From NCBI GenBank assembly GCA_035048815.1, contig JAUCBN010000017.1, positions 9,730,936 to 9,794,935 of the forward strand: a DNA stretch of 64,000 nucleotides, given 5' to 3'. Position 1 is the first letter of the stretch; the number at the start of each line of letters is the position of its first letter. A model generated the notes under the pieces. That model saw nothing but the letters and a program-made list of their open reading frames with translations, was not told the DNA's origin and made no database searches. The position numbers and the translations under genes are program-made. This document shows, one piece after another, positions 1 to 12,500 of the stretch. The stretch comes from Abelmoschus esculentus. Lineage: Eukaryota > Streptophyta > Magnoliopsida > Malvales > Malvaceae.

Positions 1-577
1 CAATCCGATATCGGGAGCTCGAGATATGGCCAAATTACTGAAGATAGTGCAGGCTGGACCGAGAAGTTACATCTTTTCGAATAGATTTGGAAGGGGACGC
101 CATTCAAATAAATGGTTATCCTAATAATTAAAGGAAATTCCGGCCAAACCTCTTAGAAAACTATAAATAGGACTTAAATTCATTTGTAAATCACATCTTT
201 GATCAATATAAATATTCATTTGTGAGTTTACTCTCAAACTTATTCTTTTTAGAACTAAATCGACTTATCAAATCTATTATATAGGTTTGTTGCATCTTCT
301 ATCTTTTCAATCCATACTTAAGATTCTAGGAACTTATTTCCTAAGGGTCTAAGTCCTATACCACTGTCAAAGCATACTATAAGTTGGGTTTTTTCTTTCA
401 TAGCATATGTTCTACTTTTGTTACCTTTGAATACTATTTTTTTTACCACCTTATATACATTCCATCCTATCCATTTCATTAATCACTATAGCCGACTTAT
501 CAAGGCTTGATTGCAATCATGGTCGGGAATATCAAAGCTTCTCTCCACAACAACAATTGGAGAGTTGGAGCGTATCA
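1..577 (+). mobile_element. LTR family X, copy 1: 3' part, cut by window start
   Basis: The stretch matches the second half of the X LTR at 35220-36745: both carry the block beginning CAATCYGATATC, then GAGATATGG, then CTATAAATAGGACTT. It ends in GTATCA at 577, the TATCA terminus expected of these LTRs. The next bases, CATGC (578-582), are the same satellite pentamer that flanks X copy 2. Whether this is a solo LTR or the 3' LTR of a longer element cannot be told because the left side lies outside the window. No coding sequence is visible. Confidence 0.75.
161..170 (+). promoter_or_regulatory. TATA box of X LTR copy 1
   Basis: CTATAAATAG in the middle of the LTR is at the same relative place as in X copies 2 and 4. 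It is the probable U3 core promoter; activity is unknown. Confidence 0.55.
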
Positions 578-3500
578 CATGCACTCGAAGAGAGGGGTCA
601 CTCATCGTGACATACACTCAAAGAGAGGGGTCGTCAATCACGGTAGACGCTCTAAGAAAAGGACAGTTCACTATAACATGCACTTGAAGAGGGGTCATCT
701 ATCACAGCATATGCTCAAAGAGAGGGGTCATTCCCTGCGACACATGCTCAAAGAGAGGGATCATTCCCCGTGACATACGCTCAAAGAGAGGGGTCGTCCA
801 TAATGATATATGCTCTAAGAAAGGGACCATTAATTATGACATGTACTCGAAGAGATGGGTCACTTATCGCAACATACGTTCAAAGAGAGGTGTCGCCCAT
901 CATGGTATATGCTCAATGAGAGGGACCATTCCCCATGACATGCACTCTAAGATTCATCACGACATATGCTCAAAGAGAGGGGTCATCCATCACGGTATAC
1001 GCTCTACGAAAGGGACCGCTCATTATGACATGCACTCGAAGAGAGGGGTCGTCCATGACGGTATACGCTCAAAGAGAGGGACCGTTCATAATGATATGCT
1101 CTCGAACAGAGGGGTCATTCATCGCGACATTCGATCAAAGAGACGGGTCGTTCATCACGATACACGCTCAAATAGAGGGACTGCTCACCATGACATACAC
1201 TCGAAGAGAAGTGTCATTCATCGCAACATACGCTAAACCAGAGCGGTCATCCATCACGGTATACGATGAAAGAGAGGGATAGTTCACCATGACATGCACT
1301 CGAAGAGAGGGGTCATTCATCCCGACATGCGCTCAAAGAGAGGGACAGTTCACCAAGACATTCACACGAAGAGAGGGGTCATTCATCGCAACTTACGCTC
1401 AACGAAAGTGGTCGTCCATCATGGTATATGCTCAAAGAGAGGGATCATTCATTATGACATACGCTTGAACAAAGGGGTCATTCACCGCGACATACGCTCA
1501 AAGAGCGGGTCGTCCATGACAGTATACGCTCTTAGAAAGGGACCGTTCATTATGGCATGCACCTGAAGAGAAGGGTCTATCATTGCGACATACGCTCAAA
1601 GAGAGGGTCGTCCATCACGGTATACTCTCAGAGAGGGACCGTTCATTATGAGATTTGCTTGAAGAGAGGGGTCGTTCACCGCGATATACGCTCAAAGAGA
1701 GGGATCGTCCGTCATGGTATACGCTCTAAGAAAGGAACAAGTCATGATGACATGCACCCAAAGAGAGGGGTCATTCATTGCGACATACGGTCAAAGAGAG
1801 GGGTCGTCCATCACGGCATTCGCTTAAAGAGAGGGACTATTCACCATGACATGCACTCGAAGAAAGGGGTTATTCATCGCGACATACGCTCAAAGAAAAG
1901 GGTCATCGACCACGATATTTTTTTTGAAAGAGCATCGACCATGGTATATACTCTAAAGAAGGTTCATTAATTATGACATGCTCTAAATAGAGGGGTTATT
2001 CGTTGCAACATACGCTTAAAGAGAGCGGTCGTCCATCACGGTATAGTCTCAAAGAGAGGGACCGTTCATTATGACATGCACTCGAAGAGAGAGGTCATTC
2101 ATCGCGACATACGCTCAAAGAAAGGGGTCATCAACCACGGTATAGGCTCTAAGAGAGGGATCATTCATTATGACATGCACTCGAAGAGAGGGGTTATTCA
2201 TCGCGACATACGCTTAAAGAGATGAGTCGTTCATCACGGTATACGGTCAAAGAGAGGTACAGATCATTATGACATACGCTCGAAGAGATGGGTCATTCAA
2301 CGCAAAACATGCAGAAGGAGGGGGCCTGTTCATTACGACATGCGCTCGTAGACATGGGCCATTCATTATAAGAAAGGGCTCGTTCTAAGAAAGGGACGGT
2401 TTATTATAACATGCACTCGAAGAGAGGGGTCATTCATTGTAACATATGCTGAAAGAGAGGTGTCGTCCATATCGGTATACGGTCAAAGAGAGGGACCATT
2501 CATTATGACATGCACTCGAAAAGAGGGGTCAATCATCGCGATATACGCTCAAAGAGAGGGGTTGTCCATCACGGTATACACTCAAAGAGAGGGACCGTTC
2601 GCCATGGCATACACTCGAAGAGAGGGGTCATTCATCGCCACATACGCTCAAAGAGAGGGGTCGTCCATCACGGTATACGCTCAAATAGAGGAATTGTTCA
2701 TTATGACATACGCTTGAAGAGAGAAGTCATTCACCGCGACATACTTTCATAGAGAGGGGTCATCCATCATGAAATACGCTCTAAGAATGGGACCGTTTAT
2801 TCTAACATGAACCGAACGGAGGGGTCATTCATCGTGACATACGCTCAAAGAGAGGGATCGTCCATGACGGTATACGCTCAGAGAGAGAGATCCTTCATTA
2901 TGACATTGACTCGAAGAGAGGGGTCATTCATCACGACATACGTTCAAAGAGTGTCGTCGTCCAACACTGTATACGCTCAAAGAGAGTGACTGTTCACCAT
3001 GACATGCAATTGAAGAGATGGGTCATTCATTGCGTTATACGCTCAAAGAGAGGGGTCGTCCATCACAGTATACGCTCAAAGAGAGGGACCGTTCATTATG
3101 ACATGCACTCGAAGAGAGGGGTCACTCATCGCGACGTATGCTCAAAGTAAGGGTTGTCCATCACGGTATACGCTCAAAGAGAGGGACCGTTCACCATGAC
3201 ATGCACTCGAAGAGAGGGGTTATTCATCGCAACATATGCTCAAAGAGAGGGGTCGTCCATCACGATATACGCTCTAAGAAAGGGACCTTTTATAATGAAA
3301 TGCAGTCGAAGGGAGAGGCATTTCATCGAGATATACGCTCAAAGAGAAGGATCAGCCATCACTGTATAGGCTTTAAGAAAGGGACCGCTCACCATGACAT
3401 GAATCAAAGAGAGGAGCCATTCATCGCAACATATGCTCAAAGAGAGGGGTCATTGATCGCGGTATACGCTCAAAGAGAGGGATCGTTCATTATAACATAC

Positions 3501-6500
3501 GCTTGAAGAGAGGGGTCATTCATCTCCACATACGTTCAAAGAGAAGGATCGTCCATCATGGTATACGCTCTTAGAAAGGGACCGTTTACCATGACATGCA
3601 CTCAAAGAGAAGAGTCATTCATCGCAACAAGCGCTCAAAGAGAGGGGTCATCGATCATGCTATACGCTCAAATAGAGAGACCTTTCATTATCACATGCAC
3701 TAGAAGAGTAGGGTCATTCATTGCGAGTTACGCTTAAAGAGAGGGGTCGTCCATCACGGCATACGCTTAAAGAGATGGATTGTTCACCTTGACATGCATT
3801 CGAAGAGAGGGGTTATTCATCACGACATACGCTCAAAGAGAGAAGTTGTTCATCACGCTATATGCTCAAAGAGAGGAACTATTCATTATGACACACGCTC
3901 GAAGAGATGGGTCGTAAACCGCGACATACACTAAAAGAGCAAGGTCAGTCATCATGGTATACGCTCTAAGAATTCATTATGACATATACTCGAAGAGCGG
4001 GGTCATTCTTCGAGACATACGCTCAAAGAGAGGGTTCGTCATGACGGTATCCGCTCAAATTGAGGGACCGTTCATTATGACATGCACTTGAAGAGGGGTT
4101 ATTCATCGCAACATACGCTCAAAGATAAAGGTCATCGACCACGATATTTTTTTTTGAAAGAGCATCGACCATGGTATACGCTCTAAAGAAGGACCGTTCA
4201 TTATGACATGCTCTAAAATAGAGGGGTTATTCTTCGCAACATACGCTTAAAGAGAGGGGTCGTCCATCACGATATAGGGTCAAAGAGAGAGAGACCGTTC
4301 ATTATGACATGCACTCGAAGAGATGGGTCATTCATCGCGACATACGCTCAGAGAAAGGGGTCATCGACCACGGTATACACTCTAAGAGAGGGACTGATCA
4401 TTATGACATGAACTCGAAGAGAGGGGTTATTCATCGGAGGGACAGTTCATTATGATATATGCTCAAAGAGATGGGTTATTCACCGCAAAACACGTTGAAA
4501 GAGAGGCCCTTTCATTATGACATACGCTCGTAGACATGGGTCATTCATTATATGAAAGGGCCCGTTCTAAGAAAGGGACGGTTTATTATAACATGCACTC
4601 GAAGAGAGGGGTCATTCATTGCAACATATGTTGAAAGAGAGGGGTCATCCATGACAGTATACGCTCAAAGAGATGGACCATTCATTATGACATGCACTCG
4701 AAGAAAGGGGTTAATCATCACAACATATGCTCAAAGAGAGAGGTTGTCCATCACGGTATACGCTCAAAGAGAGGGACCATTCACCATGACATGCACTCGA
4801 AGAGAGAGGTCATTCATCGCGACATACACTCAAAGAGAGGGGTCGTCCATCACGGCATACACTCAAAGAGAGGAATCGTTCATTATGACATACGCTTGAA
4901 GAGAGGAGTTATTCACCGCGATATACGTTCATAGAGAGGGGTCCATCCACGAAATCGCTCCAAGAATGGGATCGTTTATTCTAACATGCACTCGAAGGGA
5001 TGTGTCATTCATTGTGACATACACTCAAAGAGAAGGATTGTCCATGACGGTATACGCTCACAGAGAGAGACCGTTCATTATGACACGGACTCGAAGAGAA
5101 GGGTCATTCATCGCGAAATATGTTCAAAGAGAGGCGTCGTACACCATGAAATGGACTCCAAGACAGAGGTCATTCATCATGACATACGCTCAAAGAGAGG
5201 GGTCGTCCATCACAGTATACACTCAAAGAGAGGGATCGTTAATTATGACATACGCTTGAAGAGAGGGGTCATTCACCGCGACATAGGCTCAAAGAGAGCG
5301 GTCGTCTTTCACGATATACGCTCTAAGAAAGGGACATTTCATAATGGCATGCAGTCGAAGGGTGAGGCATTTCATCGCGACATACGCTCAAAGAGAAGGG
5401 TCGTCCATCACGGTATACGCTTTAAGAAAGGGACCGTTCACCATGATATGCAATCAAAGAGAGGGGTCATTCATCGCAACATACGATCAAAGAGAGGGGT
5501 CATCGATCACGGTATACACTCAAAGAGAGGGGTCATCGATCACGGTATACACTCAAAGAGAGGGTTCTTTCATTATAACATACTTGAAGAGAGGGGTCAT
5601 TCATCTCGACATATGTTCAAATAGAAGGGTCGTCCATCATGGTATACAGTCTTAGAAAGGGACCGTTCACCATGACAAGCACTCAAAGAGAAGTGTCATT
5701 CATCGCAACAAACGCACAAAGAGAGGGGTCATCAATCACGCTTTATGCTCAAATAGAGGGAACGTTCATTATGACATGCACTCGAAGAGTGGAGTCATTC
5801 ATCGCGACATACGCTCAAAGAGCGCAGCGTCCATTGCGGTATACACTTAAAGAGAGGGGCCGTTCATTATCACATGCTCTAAAAAAGAGGGTGGTTATTC
5901 ATCGCAACATACGCTTAAAGAGAGGGGTCGTCCATCATAGTATACGCTCAAAGGGAGGGACCGTTTATTATGACATGCACTCAAAGATAGGGGTCATTCA
6001 TCGTGACATACGCTCAAGGAGAGGGGTCATCCATCACGACATATGCTCAAAGAGAATGGTCGTTCAATATGACAAACGCTCGAAGAGAGGGGTCATTCAC
6101 CACGACAAACTCTCAAAGAGAGGGGTCGTCCATCATGGTATACGCTCTAAGAAAAGGCTGGTTCAATATGAGATGCACTTGTTGAGAGGGGTCATTTATC
6201 GCGAAATACGCTCAAAGAGAAGGGTGGTCCAGCACGGTTTACGTTGTAAGAAAGGGATGGTTCATTCTGACATGCACTCGAAGACAGGGATCATTAAACG
6301 TGACAAACGCTTAAAGAGGGGTCATCCATCACGGTATACGCATAAAGAGAGGGACCGTATACCATGAAATGCACTTGAAGAGAGAGGTCATTCATCATGA
6401 CTTACGCTCAAAGAGAGTGGTCGTCCATCACGGTATACACTCAAAGAGAGGGACAATTAATTATGACATACGCTTGAAGAGAGGGTCATTCACCGCGACA

Positions 6501-6503
6501 TAG
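578..6503 (+). repeat. 33-bp satellite, block 1 (99-bp A-B-C higher-order unit)
   Basis: Tandem 33-bp monomers share the core CTCAAAGAGAGGG. Three variants alternate. A starts TGACATGCACTCGAAGAG and ends TCATTCATCG. B starts CGACATACGCTCAAAGAG and ends TCGTCCATCA. C starts CGGTATACGCTC (often followed by TAAGAAAGGG) and ends CCGTTCATTA. Together they form a 99-bp unit. Scattered substitutions and 1-5 bp indels give moderate divergence. Larger duplications are visible: about 1898-3300 resembles 4127-5350 with offsets of about 2.05-2.23 kb, and 5221-5300 resembles 6439 onward at about 1.22 kb. Open frames of 60-240 codons in two forward frames follow from the period being divisible by three and are not credible genes. 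The CRM-like element splits the block at 6503. Confidence 0.95.
6499..6503. repeat. Target site duplication CATAG, left side of CRM-like element
   Basis: CATAG directly precedes the 5' LTR and recurs at 15368-15372 directly after the 3' LTR. Joining the flanks restores a normal satellite monomer. Confidence 0.93.
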
Positions 6504-8109
6504 TGATACGATCACAACCAATAATGAATCAGAAGATTTTCCTATTGGACCTATGGCTCGTGCTAAAACCAAGAAATTTCAAGAGGCCAAGGGAAATTTA
6601 TTTATTCAAGGCTGGAAATTAGAGAATGCAACACCAACTATGTTGGAACAATACAACCTCCTACTTGTGCATGAGTTTGCATGAGTTCTTTCTTAAGTTT
6701 TTAAATTTAATTTCAGCATGTGTGCATGAATAAATAATGCTTGATATTCATTTAAGCATGTTAGTTCAATTAAGTTCATTAGTTTAATTAATGCATGATA
6801 GTTCACTTAAAGCATGTTAGTTTTCTTATGTTTATGAGCTCATTTAGTGTGTGGATTAATTAATTAAACTAGATCATTCAATGTAACTAGTTTCATTAAT
6901 TAAACTAGCTCATTAAATAAGTTTCATTCATTCACTTTTATTTTATTGAATAAAGTTGTTATCTAATGGTTGCTTATATTTTCATCTAGGGTATTCATTT
7001 GAGATCAAATGGCTGATTACACACCACTTAAAGGCTTTCAGTTTCAGCAAGAAAATAATGCATTGAAGATCTCCTAAATACACCACTTAAAGAGGCACTT
7101 AAAGACTACTTAAGAGCTATTTAATCCTCCATAAAGCTTATCAGTTTTTAACAGAGAATACATGCAATGAAAGCCTTCATTATCAGCACTTAAGGGAGAG
7201 TAAAGGCAAGAATTAAAGCAACACTTAAGGAGGGAGTTCAAGGAATATCAGTCAACTTGTTCGCCATTTTTGGATTGGATACGAGCATATTTGAGTCTTG
7301 AGGTCTTCTAAAAACTTATTCCTCTATTTCTTAGCTTTCCAGTGCACTTTGAATCACCTCAATCCGATATCAAGAGCTTAAGATATGATTAAATTAATGA
7401 AGACAGTGCATGCTGGAAATTCAGTACGGGAATAGTCACAAGATGCTTGTTCAACAAATTCAAGTGGCCATTCAATTGCTGAATTCAATGCTTTATCAAC
7501 AGCCCATTAAAGGAGGATGAATGACAACTTAATCAAGTTCATTAACCCAAGAGTTTCTCCATGTGGATGATATGTATGTCTACATTCATCTTACGAATGT
7601 CCACATTCATCCTTGTTAGATCAAACCTTTTTGTCTGTCAATGGGAGATAGGATAACCTACAAATTAATAGGCCTTTAACACCAAAATAATGAGTCTTTA
7701 ATCTTTGTCTAGGCTAATCAATTTGTTGTTGTCTTACACCTATAAATAGGCACTCATTTCATTGTAAAAGGAACAACTTTTGGCATATATTAAACTTTGA
7801 GCGTGTTCTCTTTTATAGTTCTTTTTGAACTTTATCGACTTGCAAGATTTTTCTTGTGGCATTAATCCCTTTTCATTTTTTTAATATTGTTGGTTCCTAG
7901 TTCATATAACTAGAGGGTCGCAATCCATTAGCCTTTCACCCAAGTCACGGTTTAAAAACTCTTAAGGAAATCACATATACAAAACACAACAATCAACTTA
8001 CCATCATTCTATTGTTGTATCATCTTGTAATCATATCAATTACTTACTAGAATCACGATCTGGCAATCACATATACAAATTCGGATATTCCGCAACCGGA
8101 TTCATATCA
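6504..8109 (+). repeat. 5' LTR of CRM-like element
   Basis: The 1,606-bp LTR has TGATA...TATCA ends. Its first ~180 bp are a copy of the polyprotein C-terminal coding region (stop near 6684), as expected if the frame overlaps the 3' LTR. Compared with the 3' LTR it lacks about 27 bp (equivalent of 14149-14175) and about 95-110 bp near its 3' end (equivalent of 15131-15243), which explains the 121-bp length difference. Confidence 0.93.
7740..7750 (+). promoter_or_regulatory. TATA box in CRM 5' LTR
   Basis: CTATAAATAGG followed by CACTCATTTCATTG is preserved in the 3' LTR and in the copies at about 20518 and 61579. It is the likely core promoter of the element. Confidence 0.6.
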
Positions 8110-8111
8110 AT

Positions 8112-8123
8112 TGGTATTAGAGC
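8112..8123 (+). other. Primer binding site (initiator tRNA-Met type)
   Basis: TGGTATTAGAGC lies 2 bp after the 5' LTR. It differs at one base from the usual plant tRNA-Met PBS TGGTATCAGAGC. Confidence 0.8.
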
Positions 8124-9189
8124 GAGGTTGTGTGCTAGCTGTAGGGTTGACCAAGCGCCCCTTGTGCTGCAGAGCGAGTCAGTTGGACGAGCGTGTTAGC
8201 TCACACACCAAGAGAAGAGGGTGTTCGCGAGTGGGTCCTCTAGAAAGATATTGAGACGAGGACGGGTAGGCAGGAAGCCACAGCGAAAGTTCTCCGGTTG
8301 GTTGAACTGCAATGGGACACCTCGGTAAAGTTGCAGGTGGCCATGAGATGATTGCAGGGAGACCTATGCCCGACATAGGAGGGTGGCCCCAGGTTAGTGG
8401 GCCAGTTTGGGAGAATTGCACACTAGTTCCTGGCACGTTTAAAGAAGGGAAAGAGTTTCCTCCCCATGCACGAGGGCGTGCATGAATTGGGTGGAGGAGA
8501 ATGTCACGGACCGTGAGTCGTGACTACGCGGGACCGAGCGAGATGCTTTCTGGTGGTGCTTAAAGCTTGGGAGCGGGACAGCATTAAGAGTGTGGTACGT
8601 ACCGAGCAGTCGTCCCATCTGGGATAGGCGCGCTGAACGTGCACCACATTGGTCGGGAGCTGTCCCCGCTTCCCTTCGTGAAAACTTTGACCTCGTGAAA
8701 AGTGGTATCAGAGCATTGGCGATTCAGTAAGCATTTTGTTTTTTTTCTCTATCTCGGGTTAGAAAAAAAGTCAATTTTTTTTTCAAAAAACAAAAAAAAT
8801 TAATTGAAAAAAAAATCAAAAATCTCAAAAGAAAAAAAAATGTTCAAGAGGGAGGGATCATATCTTAAACGTGAAAAAATGTTTGGGTTGTATTTTTTAT
8901 CATATTTTCTTCAGATTCCTATTTTATCTTTTTTTACCATCCGTTTGCTACCTATTTCTTGTTTTCTTTTCCTAACCATTTTGCTTTAGCCGAATTCCAC
9001 AAAGAAAGCTTGTTAAGCCTTGAGTAAGTTCTCTACGGACTTAGAAAAGAGAGCAAGAGTGGTAAAAGGCAAGAGTGTGCATTAAGGGGAAAAGCCTATC
9101 CCGAGTGAAACACGAGTGTGAGTGCATTTTCTTTGGAGTGGAAAGGTGAGGATTTGTGCTGGTAAGGTTTAAATTTTTTTTATCTAATC
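8124..9189 (+). other. Untranslated leader of CRM-like element
   Basis: The leader is about 1.07 kb between PBS and gag. Up to about 8700 it is relatively GC-rich with no supported reading frame. From about 8730 to 8845 it has A/T homopolymer runs, followed by an ordinary leader to the gag start. The second half (from 8713) recurs inverted at 59700-60156; the first half does not. A perfect second PBS-like motif sits at 8703-8714, so the two halves may have different origins. Confidence 0.75.
8703..8714 (+). other. Second, perfect tRNA-Met PBS-like motif inside the leader
   Basis: TGGTATCAGAGC is a perfect match to the plant initiator tRNA-Met PBS, about 590 bp downstream of the LTR-adjacent PBS, which carries one mismatch. 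Confidence 0.7.
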
Positions 9190-10260
9190 ATGTCACAAAG
9201 ATCTGGTCACAGTGGTGAAGGAGTTCCCAATTTGCAAAATCAAGCATTGCAACAAGCAATGGCAAAGATGATTCAACAGCAATTGGAGCCTTTATTAGAA
9301 CGAATTGATCAACTTGAAATTTCACAAGCTTATCATGGTAATGAGGAGTATCATCATGAAGGGGATGATGATGTGCATGAACTTGATCAATCATCCCAAC
9401 ATAGTATGGCACAACAAAGCCAAAGAGCACGTCCAAGAGTGGATGATAATCTCAGCAACATCAAAATTACCATTCCTCCTTTTCAAGGAAGAACGGATCC
9501 AGAAGCATACCTCGCATGGGAAAAGAAGGTTGAACACATCTTTGAGTGTCATAACTATTCAGAGCTTAAAAAGGTAAAACTCGCAGCCATTGAGTTTACA
9601 GATTATGCACTTATATGGTGGGATCAATTGACATCTAGCAGGAGACGCAATGGTGAACATCCTATTTCTACTTGGACTGAGATGAAAGCTGTGATGCGTA
9701 GAAGATTCATTCCAACTCACTACCATAGAGAGTTGTTTAACAAGCTTCAAAACCTTACACAAGGCAATCGTAGTGTTGAGGATTATTATAAAGACATGGA
9801 AGTAGCCATGATCCGAGCCAACATTGATGAGGATCGAGAAGCCACTATGGCAAGGTTTCTATCTGGTCTTGATCCTAACATTTGTAGCCATTGTTGAGTT
9901 GCAACATTACGTGGAAATAAAAGACATGGTTCATATGGCCATGAAGGTGGAGAAGCAACTCAGAAGGAAAGGTGCACCCCGAGTCTTTGGAGGTTCTACT
10001 TCTAAATGGGGGCAAAGTAACGTAAAAAAGAATCCATCCTTTACTCCTAATGATCGAGCCGGACCATCAAAGAATATCAAACCCATCGCTGAAACCAACA
10101 AGGGAAAAAGTCCTAACATGCCAAGTCGATCCCGTGATGTACAATGCTTCAGGTGTTTGGGGAGAGGTCACATTGCTAGCCAATGCCTTAACCGCAACAC
10201 TATGTTCATCCGTGATGATGGAGAGATTGAAACTGACCAAGAGGGGGGAGGAGGAGGATA
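9190..10260 (+). pseudogene. gag: gag of CRM-like element (frameshifted)
   Basis: Encodes the capsid/nucleocapsid polyprotein that packages element RNA into cytoplasmic particles. The start at 9190 (MSQRSGHSGEG) follows the leader and is shared with the inverted copy ending at 59699. The N-terminal part has a helical, Gln/Glu-rich segment. A retrotransposon gag domain follows at about residues 100-230 (motifs YLAWEKKVEHIFE and HYHRELFNKLQNLTQG). A CCHC zinc knuckle CFRCLGRGHIASQC lies near 10145-10186. The frame is broken by an extra T in the TTT at 9881-9883; the copy at 58900-59699 has one T fewer and stays open. A second break lies in the GAG/GGA run at about 10238-10258, just before an acidic linker, and separates gag from protease. 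No full Gag can be made from this copy. Confidence 0.9.
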
Positions 10261-10261
10261 A

Positions 10262-11099
10262 AGAATTTGAAGAAGAAGAAGAGTTGGAACATGCCGTAGA
10301 TGGAGAGGCCCTTGTTGTTAAAAGGAGCCTAAGCATGCAAGCAATTGATGGGGATCAGCAACGCGAGAACATTTTCCATACTCGCTGCCATATTAATGGA
10401 AAGGTATGCTTTGTCATTATCGATGGTGGTAGTTGCACTAACGTTGCTAGTACTTTAATGGTAGATAAACTTGGCCTAGAAACGACCAAGCATCCACATC
10501 CCTACAAGTTGCAGTGGCTTAATGATGGAGGAGAACTTAAAGTGATCAAACAAGTTATTGTGCCTTTTTCCATTGGCAAATACAAAGACGAGGTGTTATC
10601 TGATGTTGTGCCAATGCACGCCGATCATCTCTTGTTAGGAAGACCATGGCAGTTCGATAGGAGAGTCATAAATGATGGTTATACCAATCGGTATACCTTG
10701 ACCCATGAAGCAAGGAAGATCACTCTAGCCCTACTTTCACCAAAGCAAGTTCACAAAGATCAACTTCATTTAAGAGAAAGCTTTGAAAAAGACAAAGAGA
10801 GTGATATCAAAATTGAGAGAAGAGCCAAGGAGAGTGAGGTAACATCCGAGCGGAAAAAGGAGAGAGAAAAAGAAGAAAAAAAGATAGTTAGCATTTTTAC
10901 TAAAGAAAAAAAGATAAGAAAGAATTTGTTTTCGGAAAAGATGGTTCTTGTACTTATGTACAAGGAGAGATATTTAAGCACTAACAATCTTGACCCAAAT
11001 CTACCATCTTTTATTGTTTCATTGTTGCAGGAATATGAAGACCTATTTCCAGAAGAGATTCCAAGTGGACTACCTCCAATTCGTGGAATAGAGCATTAA
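10262..11099 (+). pseudogene. Aspartic protease region of CRM-like pol
   Basis: This is the retropepsin-like protease that would cleave the polyprotein. After a Glu-rich linker the fold is recognisable by CFVIIDGGSCTNVAS, DVVPMHADHLLLGRPW and the downstream YTLTHEARKITL. The catalytic triplet reads D-G-G at 10422-10430; the related copy at 60411-60419 has the usual D-S-G, so this copy has probably lost the catalytic Ser. A Lys/Glu-rich linker (about 10780-10930) leads towards reverse transcriptase. The frame ends at TAA 11097-11099; coding homology continues in the same frame at once, so this is a nonsense mutation and not a gene end. Confidence 0.88.
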
Positions 11100-12500
11100 A
11101 TTGACTTTGTTTCTGGTGCTATCATTCCTAACCGACCAGCTTATCGATGTAACCCCGAGGAAACTAAGGAGTTACAAAGGCAAGTTTCAGATTTGATGGA
11201 AAAGGGTTATATTAGAGAGAGCCTTAGTCCTTGTGCAGTACCTGTTCTACTTGTGCCTAAGAAAGATGGTACATGGCGCATGTGTGTGGACTGTCGTGCG
11301 GTTAACAAAATAACGGTAAAGTATCGTCATCCTATTCCATGTTTAGGTGATATGTTAGATGAGCTTAGTGGTTCTAAGGTATTCTCTAAGTTTGATCTTA
11401 AAAGTGGTTACCACCAAATTCGAATGCGAGAAGGTGATGAGTGGAAAACTGCATTCAAGACTAAACAAGGATTATATGAGTGGTTGGTTATGCCGTTCGG
11501 TCTAACTAATGCACCAAGAACTTTCATGAGATTAATGAATCACATCCTTAGACAATTCTTGGGTAAGTTTTGTGTAGTGCATTTTGATGATATTATTATG
11601 TATAGCAAGAGTTTGAGTGAACATGTTCAACATCTAAGGTCAGTATTAGATGTTTTGAGAAATGAAAGACTTTATGCTAATCTACAAAAATGCATATTTT
11701 GCAATAACAAGGTTGTTTTCCTAGGTTTTGTTGTGAGTGCAGATGGATTAAAAGTTGATAGAGAGAAGGTTAAGGCAATTGAGGAATGGACTAGACCAAC
11801 AAGCATTAGCCAAGTTAGAAGCTTCCATGGTTTAGCAAGCTTCTATCGTCGGTTTGTATCCAATTTTAGCACCTTAGCTGCTCCTTTAACCGGGGTCATT
11901 AAAAAGAATTCCAACTTCTTTTGGGGTGAAGAACAAGAGAAATCCTTTAACCTGATTAAGGATTGTTTAATTAATGCACCATTATTAACTTTACCTGATT
12001 TTAAAAAAGTTTTTGAGGTTGAATGTGATGCTTCAGGTTTGGGAATTGGAGTAGTTTTATCTCAAGAAGGACGCCCCATAGCCTACTTTAGTGAGAAATT
12101 GAGTGGAGCTACACTCAATTATCCGACCTATGATAAGGAAATGTATGCACTAATTCGGGCCTTCGAAACTTGGCAGCATTACCTATGGTCTAAGGAATTC
12201 ATCATCCATACAGACCACGAGGCATTAAAGCACATCAAGGGTCAACATAAGCTAAACAAGAGACATGCCAAATGGGTTGAGTTTCTTGAAGCCTTCCCTT
12301 ATGTGTTCATGTATAAAAAGGGTAAGGAAAACATTGTTGCTGATGCACTGTCACGTAGGTATGCCCTTCTTAACACCTTAGACTCAAAATTGTTAGGTTT
12401 TGCTTTCATTAAGGAATTATACGAGCCTGACCATGATTTTGGTAAAGTGTACAAAATTTGTGAGAAAGGTGCACATGATAAGTTTTATAGAGATGATGGA
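11100..12500 (+). pseudogene. Reverse transcriptase and RNase H of CRM-like pol
   Basis: The frame is open from 11100 to the stop at 12812. Reverse transcriptase motifs in order are VPKKDGTWRMCVDCR, SKFDLKSGYHQIR, MPFGLTNAP and the catalytic FDDI at about 11583-11594. RNase H follows with VECDASGLGIG (about 12014-12046), DKEMYALIRAFETW and HTDHEAL, ending at KENIVADALSRR (about 12325-12360), so the acidic catalytic residues are present. This is the Ty3/gypsy order (RT, RNase H, integrase). The domains look intact, but the stop at 11097 separates them from gag and protease. Confidence 0.93.

Noticed and set aside
507..1970. Repetitive basic His/Lys/Arg-rich proteins encoded by the satellite
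   Set aside because: Two overlapping forward frames are equally open, there is no stable start or end, and openness follows from the 33-bp period. Treated as artefact.
578..6503. CRISPR array
   Set aside because: Repeats are directly adjacent with no unique spacers, in a plant heterochromatin context.
8179..8436. Minus-strand small protein in the CRM leader
   Set aside because: No homology recognised, no start context, and it lies within the untranslated leader of the element.
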